64,000 bases of DNA from Amanita rubescens (GCA_015039365.1 WION01000054.1:1-64000); one strand, 5' to 3'; shown: positions 23,108-34,675, numbered from the stretch's first letter. Notes: a model not told the origin generated them from the letters alone. A program made the numbers and translations.

Positions 23108-23773
23108 TCAAGCGTGCTCGTTCCTTGCTTCTGCCGCAATTCCACGATGTGTCAACAACTATAAATTTCCCATAGAGAACATAGTATGGCCTCCGCCCTA
23201 AAAGATGTTGAAATAGGTTGCTATAACCTCGTTTCCTGGAACTGGGTGGAGGGTAATCTGGACAGAAAGTATGAGTCCTTGCTTTTTGGTTTCTCCAGGC
23301 AGTGCTTACACCAGGTGCAGTACTGCTATCATGGAACCACACAGATAAACCGTCAGTGGTAGTGACGCTATATTGCGTTGAGCTTCTGAATACTCCGTGT
23401 ATCCATTGTGACTTACTGGTAGCCGTCTTGGGAGTGGACAAAGTTCCAAAAATACGCCTCCATCGCCCACACGACGATATCCTTTATGAATTTAGCACCC
23501 TCAAGCTGGTTTAAAGAATAGGTAGACCTACCGGGGATCCTATCGCCATGTAAAGCCCATCTAAGTTTTGGATAGTGGTAGGGACGCCGCCTTCAAGACT
23601 ATCACTGAAATTGACTTTCTTTGGTATAATCAGCTGAGTGCACCAGCAGAAAGATAAAGACGGTATCTTACGCCAACAGGGTTGCTCTCGGTGATGACAG
23701 CGGTTCCAAGTCCCTGACTTTGAGGTGAGACAAATCGACCCGTCTTAACGCTTTCGATAGTGTAACTCGGCAT
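23108..23773 (-). CDS. Small beta-trefoil-like protein (mycocypin / I66 inhibitor or lectin type)
   Basis: My assembly uses exons 23773-23672, 23618-23532, 23481-23417, 23367-23310, 23257-23228 and, less surely, 23158-23108, giving about 130 residues without a signal peptide. The start MPSYTIESVKTGRFVS is the first strand pair of a beta-trefoil; later repeats read TTIQNLDGLYMAIGSP and ITLHPVPGNE. Mushrooms carry many such intracellular beta-trefoil proteins, including protease inhibitors (families I48, I66) and ricin-B-type lectins, thought to deter fungivores. Which type this is cannot be told from the sequence. The last exon and stop are uncertain. Confidence 0.5.
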
Positions 23774-24990
23774 TGTCAGATGAGTAAACACTTTGAGCTC
23801 AATTGCTGGTTGTTTACGGCCTCGCTTTCAACTTATACCTTTCCTAGAATCTTGTTGCTTCTGCAAGATGAAACGCAGGGGGCATCCCACGTTATAAAAT
23901 AATCTAAACAATCGTCTATGTGGACATGATCGGTCTTTTACAAATGGATTTGCGTTATGTGGACCTGGCCTGAAATAGTTCGTTGGTTGGTTAAGGTAAA
24001 TACCTCTGGAGCACGGTGCTAACTATGAGTCACTCTTGATTTCAATTACCAGCATTGGGAAGTGAAATGTGAATCAAGATTTATTTCCATTCGCAACTAG
24101 TTTATATCAGAATCGTCTGCTAGGAAAAGACAACTTCAATGAATTGTGAAATTAAGGTATGGATGTGATACTATCTCCGGTGTCATCGGGGTCTTTATCA
24201 GAAAGGCTTCGAATCTGATATCTTGTGGCCAAAGAAAATGATTAACGGCGATACTTACTATCCCATGACAACTCTAATATCATCCTAATAGGAGCAACTT
24301 TTTCATAGCGGCCAATGGCCACACACATCGCAGTGCGCTGATTTCCAGTCCAGCATTTCAAATCCGCTTACGTCTCAAATTGGTATTGGCCTTCTCTACC
24401 TTAATTCAACCAGGTTTGGTTCCATTCAGAAGTTGGAGCCATCCCCCAACCGCCTTTGGGGACGGATTCGAGGACCAAGGGTCTTACGCCGTCACGGTTG
24501 ACCCATTACTCGCTTCTCACTTTCGATCTTGCTTTTCCTAGAAGACAGTCATCCTTGGACCTCCAGCAGATCGCGGATAGCGTTGTCCACTACCCAGTGT
24601 GCCATGCTCGTAAGCAATATGCATTTGACCATCATGGATCGCACCTCTTGGAAATGCAGTTTCGACGAGCCGACTATCTTTGTATGATCCAAACCAACGA
24701 GACGTCCAAGGACGTCATGATTCTTCATTACCTTACAGCATGCGACCTTCGTCATACGTAGTACATTTGTAGATCGAATTGTCGGAAGAAGTCGAATACT
24801 ATTAACAGGTACTAGTTGGCCTATTCGGCGCTCAGACACGGTTGATTGGTGGCGTTTCACCAGCAAAACATGTAGTTCCCCATACTTTGACTGCTTTCAA
24901 CTACTTCTGTAAGTATCACTGTGTCTTATGTACATTATTTCGTCTTATGCTAGTGGCTCCTGCACCGCCACCCTGTCTCCCACGTTACTG
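23774..24990. other. Region without a supported gene
   Basis: About 1.2 kb upstream of the beta-trefoil-like gene. Open frames such as 24456-24761 (+) and 24549-24866 (-) overlap each other and show no recognisable domain. Confidence 0.4.
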
Positions 24991-24994
24991 CACA

Positions 24995-25095
24995 GTCTGA
25001 CCGTAACAAGACTTCACCAGACACCAAAGGCGAGTAATGTTCATCTCCTGGGCACAGCCTTTACTGACAGGGCGCAGATTACCAGGCGATGATCC
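24995..25095 (+). pseudogene. Short relic of the GGCT/AIG2-like gene
   Basis: About 100 bp match the exon 2 / intron 2 / start of exon 3 part of the gamma-glutamylcyclotransferase-like gene at 34.7 kb: acttcaccagacacc, then atgttcatctcctgggcaca, then gacagggcgcagattacc. The match is clearly older than the near-identical pair elsewhere in the window. Frames are broken. Confidence 0.6.
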
Positions 25096-25720
25096 GATGA
25101 GGTCAGCGCTTTCATTACTGTGCGTATTTCCTCCGTTCTACCATTATCGAGTGCCAACCGACGAATGTGACAAGATGAACGTTGGATTAAAGACGTTATT
25201 TCTCTTTCGTAGGGCTGATCATTGTGCAACCAATCGTAGGGAGGGGTGGTAAACCCGTGTAAATGGAGATGTTCCAGTAAAGGCGCAGTGAACCAAGAGA
25301 ACATCGTGGCAAAGGTTAAAGAGATTTTGAGAAGCCGAAGGCCAGGAAGGCGTATAATGGGAAGCTGGGAATGAGGCATGATGCGGTGGAAGGTGGTGAT
25401 GACGTGTAACTGTTCAATATTTTCTAATTGGGATAGAACTCCCCACATATTATTGCTGTAGTAGTCGCCAAACTCTTTGCAGGACATTTTGAGCTCTGTC
25501 AGTTGTGACCAAGGGAATTGTCATGTTGGCCGCCCGCATTTGAAGTGGGCTACTAGATCAAGTGCGGCGCGATTTGGAATGCATTATACTGCATCGGGGC
25601 TAGGGAATGGGGTATGGACACCTCCACCGGCGACATAGACGACTGGTGGATCACTGCCAGCGTTGAAGCATCTCTGTCTTCCTGGCGCCGCCTGAGCCTC
25701 ACGAATCAGAAGTTACCCTC
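25041..25720 (-). pseudogene. Decayed F-box/LRR gene fragment
   Basis: The minus strand reads LSQLENIEQLHVITTFHR, LPGLRLLKISLTFA, FTAPLLEHLHLHG and IRRLALDNG, the leucine-rich part of a mushroom F-box protein related to the gene at 21.2 kb (compare ITAPMVEDLHLDG there). Upstream, coding-like pieces (APMQYNAFQIAPHL, QFPWSQLTELKMSCKEF) are split by stops and frame changes. Its downstream end runs antisense into the GGCT relic, so the C-terminal 20 codons are not F-box sequence. Confidence 0.6.
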
Positions 25721-27300
25721 GCTCGGTTGCAGTATCGGTAATAAGAAACACAAAACTCGACCGTAACATATCCTCGCCTTTGTCTGTCCAATCTGACCAC
25801 CGAATTTAACAGCGACCATAACCGCGTATTCATCAGTAGCCGCTACTATTCCCCATCATATGTAAATCAAAGTGGGTGACGCCGAGGCCTCTCCACTTAC
25901 AAGCCAAAGGTGCACCTTCAAATTCTTACCTCTTCTCCTGCAACCTGATGGTCTATGACAGCATCGTGCGATGAATAGCTATTAATGGATTTCTGTACGA
26001 AGGCATGACAATACGCAGAGGCTAATAAGGCAAAAAATTGCTTCGTGGGAGACCTTGTCGTGCACGATGATCGTATCGACATGGAACAAGGAGGACCTAT
26101 TGCGACCCTTTCCCACTGACTTGGGCTCTCTACCACGCAACGATGGTGTATGTGGGCTGCGCATCCTGTACGGCGCAAGGATGAATTCGAAAACAGGTCA
26201 TGCAGGGCACCGAGGTCACGATTTGAATAATGGTGGGCAAAGGGTGCCATGGATAGAAGATGTGACCAACGCCGCAGATGGAGCACTGAGGAAGTTGATG
26301 CGTTCGAATGGACGATTGCACCTCGATGCCTCTGACCTCACATCAGCACCAATGTTCGCCTGGCGCAATAACAGCCCATACCGCAGAAATACCCAATGTG
26401 CAGCGGTACGGTCGCTGCTGCCATGCAACCTCTCGTATCGCAACCCACCCCCACAGGCCACACCCTCCGCACATCCATCTCTCTGTCTCAGTCAACGAAC
26501 ATCACAACGGGAACTTTGGCGCGATGGAAGTGTATTACAAAAGCAATTAAGAAGGCGAAGATCGACTGTGGATCGCGCCTGTCGAAGCAACTCTCCAACG
26601 TCACATTCATATCCCTCTCGCTCTTTCTCTCCAATCTAGCTACCAAATCTCAGCACCACCGCGCATTTATCACCCCTAGCGCACGATCCGTCGGTCTAGC
26701 TATGAGTCGGCCATTGACACAGGTGAAATCGAGAGGCACACCCACAAACCCTTTCATTCAAGACGGTGATGTTGAATGACCTCGAACCTTTGTTTCATCG
26801 ATGATGCGGGAGAGCATCCAGCCCGGTTTTCTTCAAATTCCTAGGAGCACAGCGACGCGATAACATGCATCATCTCGTTGGGCGTGGGCCCCGTGGCAGA
26901 TGCGCTGCTTGTCCTGCTTCATGTCCTGAGACAACATAAAAGGTACGATGCAAAATGAGTATCTCACCTTTGACTCGAGTTGACTTAGGCTCTTGTTAAT
27001 ACGCGTGTCACTCGTTTATGCATCAACTGCCCATCCACTCGTCTCGCAACAGCTGGCATTTGCTGGAGCCCGTTTGGCGAAACTTGCTTGCTTCGCAACA
27101 TATCTTAGATCTAGGCATGGAGAATGAATAGAACAAGAATAAAAATTGTGCCTACATGACCGTTCGGTGCTGAGAATCCCGTGCCGATCCGTAAGGAGTG
27201 ACCGATCGTCGCGGGTGCATAAAACCCCTCGCCCGTCTCACCTTTCACGTTGCGCGTTACCTCCAACCTTGCACTCGCTATTACTTTAGACATTATTTTC
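25721..27300. other. Region without a supported gene
   Basis: Several overlapping frames exist, the longest 26055-26639 (+, 194 codons) and 26396-26779 (+, 127 codons). They show no domain and overlap frames of similar length on the other strand, so I do not call genes here. It is flanked by duplicated and decayed sequence and is probably of the same nature. Confidence 0.4.
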
Positions 27301-27317
27301 CAGGTGTGTCCAAGTCA

Positions 27318-27645
27318 CTTTTCGTCCAGTTCAATACTGATGCAGTAATGTGAAAGTTGAACAGATGGCATCCATTGGCAGGTCTGAGACACTACCGTGC
27401 TCGTCATTGAATTCCCTACTCATTTTAGCACTAGGATCTGGCACCGTCATTTTGGAGGTGCGTTCCAATAACCTTTCAGTTCCAGATCAATACTGATGTC
27501 CGTAACTTGAAAGCTATTAAACCAATGGCTCCCAGGCTGGCGAGACTGAGACATTGCTCCAATACCATGCCCAGTTATCACAGTGAGCCCAGATAATTTT
27601 TTCTCTAGATTGGCAACGCTGATGTGGATAACTTAAAGGTGAACC
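27318..27645 (+). repeat. Three diverged tandem units upstream of the coiled-coil gene
   Basis: Segments starting near 27328, 27482 and 27608 align: each has aatactgatg or aacgctgatg, then a gtaa/gataa-ttgaaag-like word, and the first two continue with atggc-t-cc and gagactgagacattgctc-like sequence. Period is about 130-155 bp. They may be duplicated exon/intron units of the downstream gene. Confidence 0.55.
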
Positions 27646-27658
27646 ATCAGATACAAAA

Positions 27659-28249
27659 ATGAATCCCCCAGTTCCGAAAGTCCAGGTACAAAACGACTTA
27701 CTCAAATATAAGGTGGAACTCAAGGCACACACTCAACGTTTCGAGGAACGCGTCGAGGAACATATTGATGCCTATGAGAAAGAATCGAAAGCTGCCAAAG
27801 CGTTAAACAGGAAACTGGAGAGAGAGGTGAGGGAGCTGAAGGAAAAGGTCGACAGGGTAAGTCATTTATGATTCAAATTCATTGAAAACTCAAGTATTGG
27901 GTAGCTTGAACCTACCGTGGCTCATATCCACCGCCGAATTGTCCTGAATGATGCACGAAACAAGCTGAAGTCTTCGTACGGCTACAAGTTCAATTTTGGC
28001 GATTCTGTTGAAAAACGCGTTCAAGATTTCCTTCCGAAGGTAACCGAGAAGGACTCGACACTTCTTACGGCTGGCTCTCTCGCGATCCTCTTCGACACAT
28101 CGGATGGCTCCATCCACGCTCAGGGGGACAGAGCCGCGCATGAAGCCACCCTAGAGAGTAAATTATTTGCTGTCTCGCTTGGCGACGACTTACCCTTGGA
28201 ACGACGTGATAACATGCTCAAACTTCTCAGATTCGCATATGACGTGTAA
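27659..28249 (+). CDS. Hypothetical coiled-coil protein
   Basis: Exons 27659-27856 and 27905-28249 encode 180 residues in one frame. Residues 10-65 are strongly heptad-like and charged (YEKESKAAKALNRKLEREVR), a coiled coil; the second exon reads like a folded domain (SYGYKFNFGDSVEKRVQDFL, TAGSLAILFDTSDGSIHAQG). No signal peptide or membrane segment is seen. I do not recognise the family. The first exon may be joined to upstream duplicated units, so the start is provisional. The gene sits directly before the metacaspase fragment. Confidence 0.5.
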
Positions 28250-28344
28250 CCTTAGCAAGTTCTGACTCAGAGATACCCTAGTTACCGTACTATACAAGTT
28301 TACTATTCCAGCGTATCGCGTTACCCGTACATACTACATACACG

Positions 28345-28880
28345 ATATCATGGTCAAGCCTTTGCCAGCGGGATGCCGTCTCACTACCGTCTTCGAGGTA
28401 GGCGCAGACAAATGTATCTCTAGGAATTGATCTAATGGTCCATGATCTTATCTTAGACGTGTCATTCAGGAACCGCGCTAGATCTACCATATATTGTAAG
28501 CCTGTTCTGCATATTATGTAGCACTGGGCTCATTACGTTCTCTTAGTACAATTCAACTGATTCGGGAGGTAAAATCAAGAAACCTACCAATCTGACTGCA
28601 CCGTGATCTCTTCTAAAACGGATGTTCAGAGCAAAATCCACAACAAAGCTATCACCAATTACTCGTCAGCATCCGAGATATCCTCAGGAGAAACGAGTAC
28701 AGTCAAATACCTCAGGTGTGTACCGCTCTTTGTTACTAGACCACAAGTTGATCATTTATGTATCAGCTTTCGTATTCACACCCAATGGTAAAGTTTATAC
28801 ACATGCTGTCTGCACATTTCATTTACCTTGGTAAAGGATATGAACCTCCCATTCATCTGTTAAGCCCTCGATAAGAGATA
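28345..28880 (+). pseudogene. Metacaspase fragment
   Basis: Collinear with exons 16-23 of the metacaspase at 18.4-20.9 kb: IMVKPLPAGCRLTTVF, then the catalytic-cysteine exon with its flanking introns, then a jump to the last exons and a matching stop and 45 bp of 3' flank. The central exons from LMAEAGKG to TSL are deleted, the codon for Asp before Ser-Cys-His is altered, and there is no 5' half. Identity is about 85-90 percent by eye, including introns, so it arose by DNA duplication, not retrocopy. Confidence 0.85.
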
Positions 28881-28912
28881 AATTGTACTTTGTATCTCGA
28901 ACGTGTACGTAG

Positions 28913-29446
28913 ATATTCCCGCGGCTTCCATGCCGTAAGCGATAAAAAGAACAGCCTGGTCCTGGGTAGCAGTATGCTTGCCAGTAACACCGATGACTCA
29001 AACCACCGATACCAAGAGTGTCTTCTTCTACGGCACATTAATGCACCCCAAGATACTTAGAGCAGTCCTCGAAAAAAGGGGGACACATCTGATGATATGC
29101 CCAGCATTGTTAAAGGTGTGATTAACTTTTTGTGCCTTGTCCCGCAACTGACTGTAACAGGACTATACCAGACACGAAGTTGAGGCGAGTCATGTTCATT
29201 TCCTGGGCACAGCCTTTTTGTTGACAAACTGACAGGGCGCCGATTACCCTGGTATTGTACCATTCGAAATGGGAAGAAAATTGCTCGATCGCGAGTTGGA
29301 GCCGGAGGAAAGCTGTGTCCGGGGGACATTGGTAATTGGGCTCACTCTGGGCGATATCGCAAAGTTGGACATGTTTGAGGGGAGTGTAAGTAATAACGCG
29401 TTCCCTAATGGACGTGACTGATGGAAGCATAGGAATACACTCGAGA
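28913..29446 (+). repeat. Segmental duplication, copy A
   Basis: About 530 bp nearly identical to 34676-35208 (copy B). Differences seen are a few substitutions, a 6-bp insertion near 28962 and a 3-bp indel near 29407. The right boundary falls inside the last exon of the GGCT-like gene. Confidence 0.92.
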
Positions 29447-29462
29447 AGTTAGTCAAGCATGA
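28993..29462 (+). pseudogene. Truncated gamma-glutamylcyclotransferase/AIG2-like gene
   Basis: Exons 28993-29115, 29161-29178, 29236-29385 and the first 15 bases of exon 4 are intact and nearly identical to the complete gene at 34.7 kb. After EYTREV the sequence changes and a stop follows at 29462, leaving about 106 residues. The GGCT fold needs the C-terminal part, so the product is probably inactive, although the frame itself is open and could be expressed. Confidence 0.8.
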
Positions 29463-30046
29463 TATTTTTGAACCCCGGGAGGGTGAAAACGGTCGTACGC
29501 CTTCCAGCGTTGTGGGCATTGCCTGCGCAAAAACTTTGAACGCGCTGACCGTAAGAATCCGATATGTGAGAAAATAGACGCGAATGTGGGCGACGTCCCT
29601 GGCGGCTACTACCAATTAAAGTGTTTGGTCCAGGAATGGCGGAGGAACCTAACGAGCCTCAGTGACGGGAGCGTTAGAAAGAGCCGTGCCAGGGAGCAGC
29701 GGATGAACGCAAAAGAAATGAGCGGTCAATTTTGGCCTGCCTTAGGTGCTTGGGATATTGAGTATCGGAATAGGTATTTGATTATATGTACATTGTACGG
29801 CTAAACTGGTGCTCATTCTAATGTATACTCCTTTGCCCGACTGTCTCTTGTTGGCTTCTTGATTTGACCGATGTGTCAGTGTCACTCCAACGAGATGTTA
29901 GAGTCTAGAGATGACTCGCTCATTTTCTTGCAATGCCAGGAGATTGAACATGGTTACCATGTTTTAGATAAAGTAGTACATCCCTGGTACGTATTTCTAT
30001 ACTCCCTGCATCTCCCAGCGCCAACCGTAGTATGGTATGGATAGCA
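29463..30046. other. Region without a supported gene
   Basis: An open frame at 29586-29804 (+) reads like real protein (YYQLKCLVQEWRRNLTSLSD) but has no recognisable family or exon partners. It may be the remains of another gene cut by the duplication boundary at 29446. Confidence 0.35.
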
Positions 30047-30905
30047 TTACAATACCGTACAGTGGCGTGTCTGACTTCCGCCTGTGATGCACCTGATAAG
30101 GGCATTGGCGAAATCATGGCAGTTGTTCGTGAGAATATGGTAGCTGCGGGCGCTCATCTGAGTGATCAACTGTTCAGCTTCATGGAGGGGATTATTTAGT
30201 AGAGCCTTCTCATTATTTACAAGTGCGAACTCACCTGCGGCATGAATTTCCTCATCAGTCCACGTAGTCGTACCGTGGGGTTGTTGAAGCGCACGCCAAC
30301 TGGCAGCCAAGGGTGTGTGGCCAACGTTCAACCTAATTCCTTGCCCTTGGACACTCTGACTGGTGGTGGCCTCATTAGGAGCTTCGCGGTTGAAGAGTAA
30401 CTCGTAATAATGCTCGCCAACCACGACTGCCCAGTGTCCCAAATATCCGGGGGAATCCACAGCCCTGCCGCGACCACTAGTACTACTCCCGGAAAACGAA
30501 CGAGAAGTAAGATAAACTGGGCGGGCAGGACTAGGACCGCTAGGTTTAGTAACTGATCATTCGAATAAACACCGAGAAACCTACCCCTGATGCGGCTCAG
30601 TCTCCGGCTGTTCATGTGTTGTTGAAGAGTGTGGTTGTATTGAAGAATGTTGAGACTGAGGTCGCACTTGTTCATGATGTTGCTTTTACAAATAGACATT
30701 AAGCACGTCGTAATTTTTAGAGAGAACTACTGACATCGGCACGTGGTTGAAGAAGTTGCCCTCGTTCAGCTAGAGGTTCAAATAACGGTGCTGGACTGCG
30801 TTGTTCAATATCGAGGAACGTTCCGGGGGTTCCATAAGGTGCTGCATAAGTTGACAAGCTGGAGACCAGAACAAGGACAACAGAGACGAAGACTGAAAGA
30901 TGCAT
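30047..30905 (-). CDS. Secreted papain-fold (NlpC/P60- or LRAT-like) protein
   Basis: Exons 30905-30735, 30682-30585, 30539-30235 and 30177-30047 encode 234 residues. The N-terminus is a clear signal peptide (MHLSVFVSVVLVLVSSLSTY, cleavage near Ala-Ala-Pro). A Gln/His/Ser-rich linker follows, then a C-terminal domain with a histidine in GHWAVVVGEHYYELLF and a cysteine in ILTNNCHDFANALIRC. That order (His first, Cys later) is the circularly permuted papain-like arrangement of LRAT-like and related NlpC/P60 proteins, which act as acyltransferases or peptidases; the active form here is not proven. The 57-bp intron 30178-30234 is in frame and open, so both forms are translatable. Secretion is inferred from the signal peptide. 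Confidence 0.62.
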
Positions 30906-31793
30906 TATGGAGTTAGAATTAGTTTGTGTAGGGATACGGGACCAGCCCTGTCTATTGTGGATGCAATGTCAGAGTGGAGGACTTATGATAGGAGATGGGG
31001 TTTCTTACATGAGGTTGAGGATAAATGTTAGGATGCACGGCACAGCGAGATAGTGAGGAACCACGTCTACTTTTATAGCTGGGGTGACTGATAGGGATCA
31101 TGAACCTTTTTGTATAGCTCACCTTGCCAGGCGCTCTGAAAATAAATTTATATACGTCGCAAAGCTGTTGTGTATTGCCAATATAACATGTGATCAATCG
31201 GCAATAAATTGGACATTACATGTGAAGCGTTCAGGAATTTTGTCCGATCAGCGACAAGGATATAATCATCTGGAGGACATTGCGTTACCCTACGGCCAAA
31301 GGGCGCCATATACAAAACACGAGCTGACGCTACAGTGTTGGCATGACTGCGGCGTACGCATGAAATTGCACCAAGGGCACAGACAATATACTTTGGAGTT
31401 CCTAAGTCAAGTTTGACATTTGGCGGGTGGCAATGATTGATGATATCGGGCCTTGGCAAAGTCTGCTAAGCCACCAATCTCCGACACCTCATGACTGATA
31501 CGTATTTTGCTTCTGCTCATTGCAATCAATGAAGGACAAAGTACTCACATTGGTAATTAAAATGCTGGCAAGTTATCCTACCCAGGTATGCCTTTCTCAA
31601 CCTCGTTGCCAGGCCATACCACCACTTTGAAGGTATGACCAACAGGCCAAGTGTGGCGTGTTTGACCGTTAGACAGGATCGATGATGGCGAGTTCTCGCG
31701 CGTCCACGAATGTTATTGGACATGCCTTTTTTGGCGTGCTTCTCGCCTTTAATTTCTCAGGACGCCTAGCCAACGGCCCCTGACGCGCGTGCA
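30906..31793. other. Region without a supported gene
   Basis: Upstream flank of the secreted protein. Frames at 31084-31416 (+) and 31148-31459 (-) overlap and look random. No domain seen. Confidence 0.4.
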
Positions 31794-31958
31794 AGCCATC
31801 TGACGCAGAAGTGTGGCACATGCCGGAAGACTAAGCCTGTGAATGCAGCCGAGTTAACACAGACGCGTTCCGGATATGCAAAGACGTGCAAGGACTGTTC
31901 CCAAAAGCTCGCTGACGGGTATGCAAAGAAGAAGGCAGCCAAATCCTGGATACATTGA
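31794..31958 (+). other. Possible zinc-ribbon coding fragment
   Basis: One frame reads KCGTCRKTKPVN, then GYAKTCKDCSQKLADGYAKK and a stop. Two CxxC pairs about 26 residues apart resemble a small zinc ribbon. No start codon is in frame nearby; it could be the last exon of a small gene or a relic. Confidence 0.35.
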
Positions 31959-32540
31959 GTCCTTTGGGAAAGTGCTGGGAGTCAGCAACGTCAAAAAAGG
32001 CTTTCGAGTGACTCACCCGGGGTGCCAGGTGGATGTAGCGGGAATGCAACGGGACGCGGTTGAGTGGCAGAGGGGTTAGAAACGTCGAAAACAATTTTGG
32101 GTAACTAAACGTCTCAGATGCCCAGGATGTACTGTTGTTGCGCTACAGAGAATAGCATCGAAGTCAAAACGGTTGCTATATGCGATGACTTACGCATTGA
32201 ATTATACGCGCCGTGTTACTTTTCTCGTCGGGGCTTTACCAATTATGTAAACACGCTACATGTTGTTCCGACATCATCTTCGCCTGACCAGCACTCGTCC
32301 TTCACAGAAACACTACAATGTGGGATACGCAGTAGATCGTAAGTTACCTGTCATGTATTATCGCGATGCTAACCGGTATGATGGTGGATTGACAGTTGAA
32401 AATGGTTTCCATGGAATTGGGGTTGTTAAATACCAGTCACGCGCATTGGCGCGTCGCGGTGGAACGAAGAACGGTGGCCGAACGAGGCCCGGCTTCAGTT
32501 CCAGTCGCACATATAGACAATCGTTAAGCCTCTTAGGGTA

Positions 32541-32798
32541 CTAAGCTGCACCATGCCACCAAGGATCCTGGAATAACTCCTCCGCCGTTGCTCGGTCCTT
32601 CGGATTTAACCGCAGACACCTCTGGATAATCTTTGCTGTTGTAAGGACATCTGCCTCCTGCAGCACTTTGTAGTTCCTAAGAGACCTGGCAAAAGAGTTA
32701 TTAAATACGGGCAGATGTGCCTTCAGGTCACCTGGGTTTGTTGCGTAGGTATGCAACAACTGTAACCGAACAGAAAGACAAATAGAACGGGTTGTCAA
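32541..32798 (-). pseudogene. C-terminal fragment of an SRPK-type protein kinase
   Basis: The frame reads AHLPVFNNSFARSLRNYKVL, then IIQRCLRLNPKDRATAEELF and QDPWWHGAA before the stop: the end of a CMGC/SRPK kinase domain (subdomain XI arginine in DRATAEEL). No catalytic loop or ATP site is found in the upstream 600 bp on this strand, so this looks like a 3' remnant. Confidence 0.6.
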
Positions 32799-33185
32799 TG
32801 TCTTAACAATGAGGAAGTATTGAGCCCCAAGCTCGTCGAGCGTGTATTCTGGATAAGATTTATGTTATTCGAACAAAGAGCATCTGAAGATTGATACAGT
32901 CAGCGGGTAAAAGTACAATACCAGGATACGGTTACAAAAATACTTGGACGCACGAAACAGCCTTCACCAATGCCTTAGCCCACCTGCTCGAAGTTGCAAC
33001 ATGCTGTGTCATAGACATTGTTCAGCATAACAAATATCAGTTTCCTACCCTCAATACGTCCAACGAGGATGGCGCGTGGGCGATCCCAGATTGTACATCC
33101 AAGGTGAATAAAGGTGTTGGGATACCCTTCGATCTGTTCAACCTCCTTGCGGAGCTGAAGACCGTTTGTTTGTGTCCTTCGTGAG

Positions 33186-34610
33186 GATGTCATAGAATAT
33201 ATTCTACAACATGCTGTTCCAGGAGAAAGTTGGGCTGAAGGCAAATTCGATCCCGATGAAGCTCCCTCCGGCCAACGTGTACGGTACAAGAAAGTAGCCG
33301 AGTCCATGCTACGACAGGTGTGATAGCTTCTATCTCCAGTCGTGGATGTTGAATATAATGTAATTTAGGTCTATCTACAGATGGTCCCTCGCACCGCCAT
33401 ACGAATCGACGCCATCCCAGCGACCTCTGCATCCCCTAATTCCCATTCTCCTCACACCACCGTAATCGACACCGCGTCGATGTCCTCTACTTCGTCCAAC
33501 TCGCTAATCAGCGTATCACCATTGTATAATTGTCTTTCCAACTACAACAAGACATTGATTGTGAGACGCTCATCCGATCTGAGCGTTGGCGCCATCGACA
33601 TCTTCGGAACGTACGAGCCGCAGGATCTCCTTCCTATCTTCGTCAAAATAATCTATAAGCAGTTTAAAGAAAACTGTGAGTTGCAGGCTGTGGGGAAGCT
33701 TCGAGAAATTGAAGATAACCAGTATGAGCTCCAAGAGGCGGATGACAACGATGTCGATGTCAAGAGGGACCGTAAGGGGGATGAAAGGACAGGTCATCAG
33801 AAAGGTGGGAGCAGCGGTGGGGCAAGTAATATGAGCTTGATAAAGCAAGATGAGATGTGGATGCGGAAACCTGGCAATCGCCTTCATTTTGTACGTTCCC
33901 TTTTATTTCGTTGACAAAGGCTCATTGGCTTTACAGATCACATACGACTACGACATCCGTGGCTATGGCGGAATAAACTATATATTCTCTGACGATCGCA
34001 CATTGTTATCGGCATGGACTCCTCAGCGGAGGGCCGGCAACAGTGAAATACCCCCTCCTACCATTACACCACATATTACGATCGTTGCGCGCCTTGCGGC
34101 TGGTGTATCCGGAGAGACGTTTATTGCTAAATGTGATGGCGGCCCTCACCTTGTTTGGAAAGAAATACCGCTCGATGATCATGGTCAATATGCAAGAACC
34201 GAGGTAATGATGTACGATGGTCCACTTGCCTCACTCCAGGGAACTCTTGTTCCTGCCCTCTACGGAGTATTCCATGAACCAGAAGACAATTGTGCGGTTT
34301 TGTTGATGGAGTACGTCGGAAAACCTCTGGGAAATGAATGGAACGAAGTTTCTCCCATACATTTCTTTCTCCGTACATTTTAAACGAGTTAATTCTTATC
34401 ATCTGAACCAGCGCGCTAGCAGATGAACTAATAGGAAAGCTCCGTGCAGCTGGTGTCGAGCATGGAGATTGGGCTCCACGAAACATCTGCCTCCGTCATG
34501 GAAAGGTGCGAGTTATCGATTTTACGCATTCGTACTTGATCGCGCCCGTCCCGCTTATGAGAAAACCGTCGAGACTTCAAAAATTGCGCCCAGAAATAGA
34601 CTTGACATGA
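33186..34610 (+). CDS. Kinase-like protein (mushroom APH/protein-kinase-like family)
   Basis: Exons 33186-33317, 33369-33890, 33937-about 34330 and about 34422-34610 share one frame; the last junction and the true 5' end are not resolved. The N-terminal part (YILQHAVPGESWAEGKFDPD) is not a known domain. The C-terminal part resembles a minimal kinase: VSGETFIAKCDG with LVWKE (lysine strand), EDNCAVLLMEYVGKPL (hinge), AGVEHGDWAPRNI (catalytic loop, HGD...N) and VIDFTHSYL (DF metal motif). Such basidiomycete proteins have the catalytic residues of APH-type phosphotransferases; the substrate is unknown. The missing glycine-loop and the unresolved junction leave open that it is damaged. It ends 136 bp before the complete GGCT-like gene. 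Confidence 0.6.
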
Positions 34611-34675
34611 TAGGCAGAGCTTACTTAGAATGAAGATTGATGGCGACGTATGCATTAGACATGTACAGTGTATAT

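Noticed and set aside
24456..24866. Overlapping frames of about 100 codons on both strands
   Set aside because: Both look random; no supporting signal.
26055..26639. A 194-codon plus-strand frame in the 26-kb region
   Set aside because: Opposite-strand frames of comparable length, no family, no splice context; not called.
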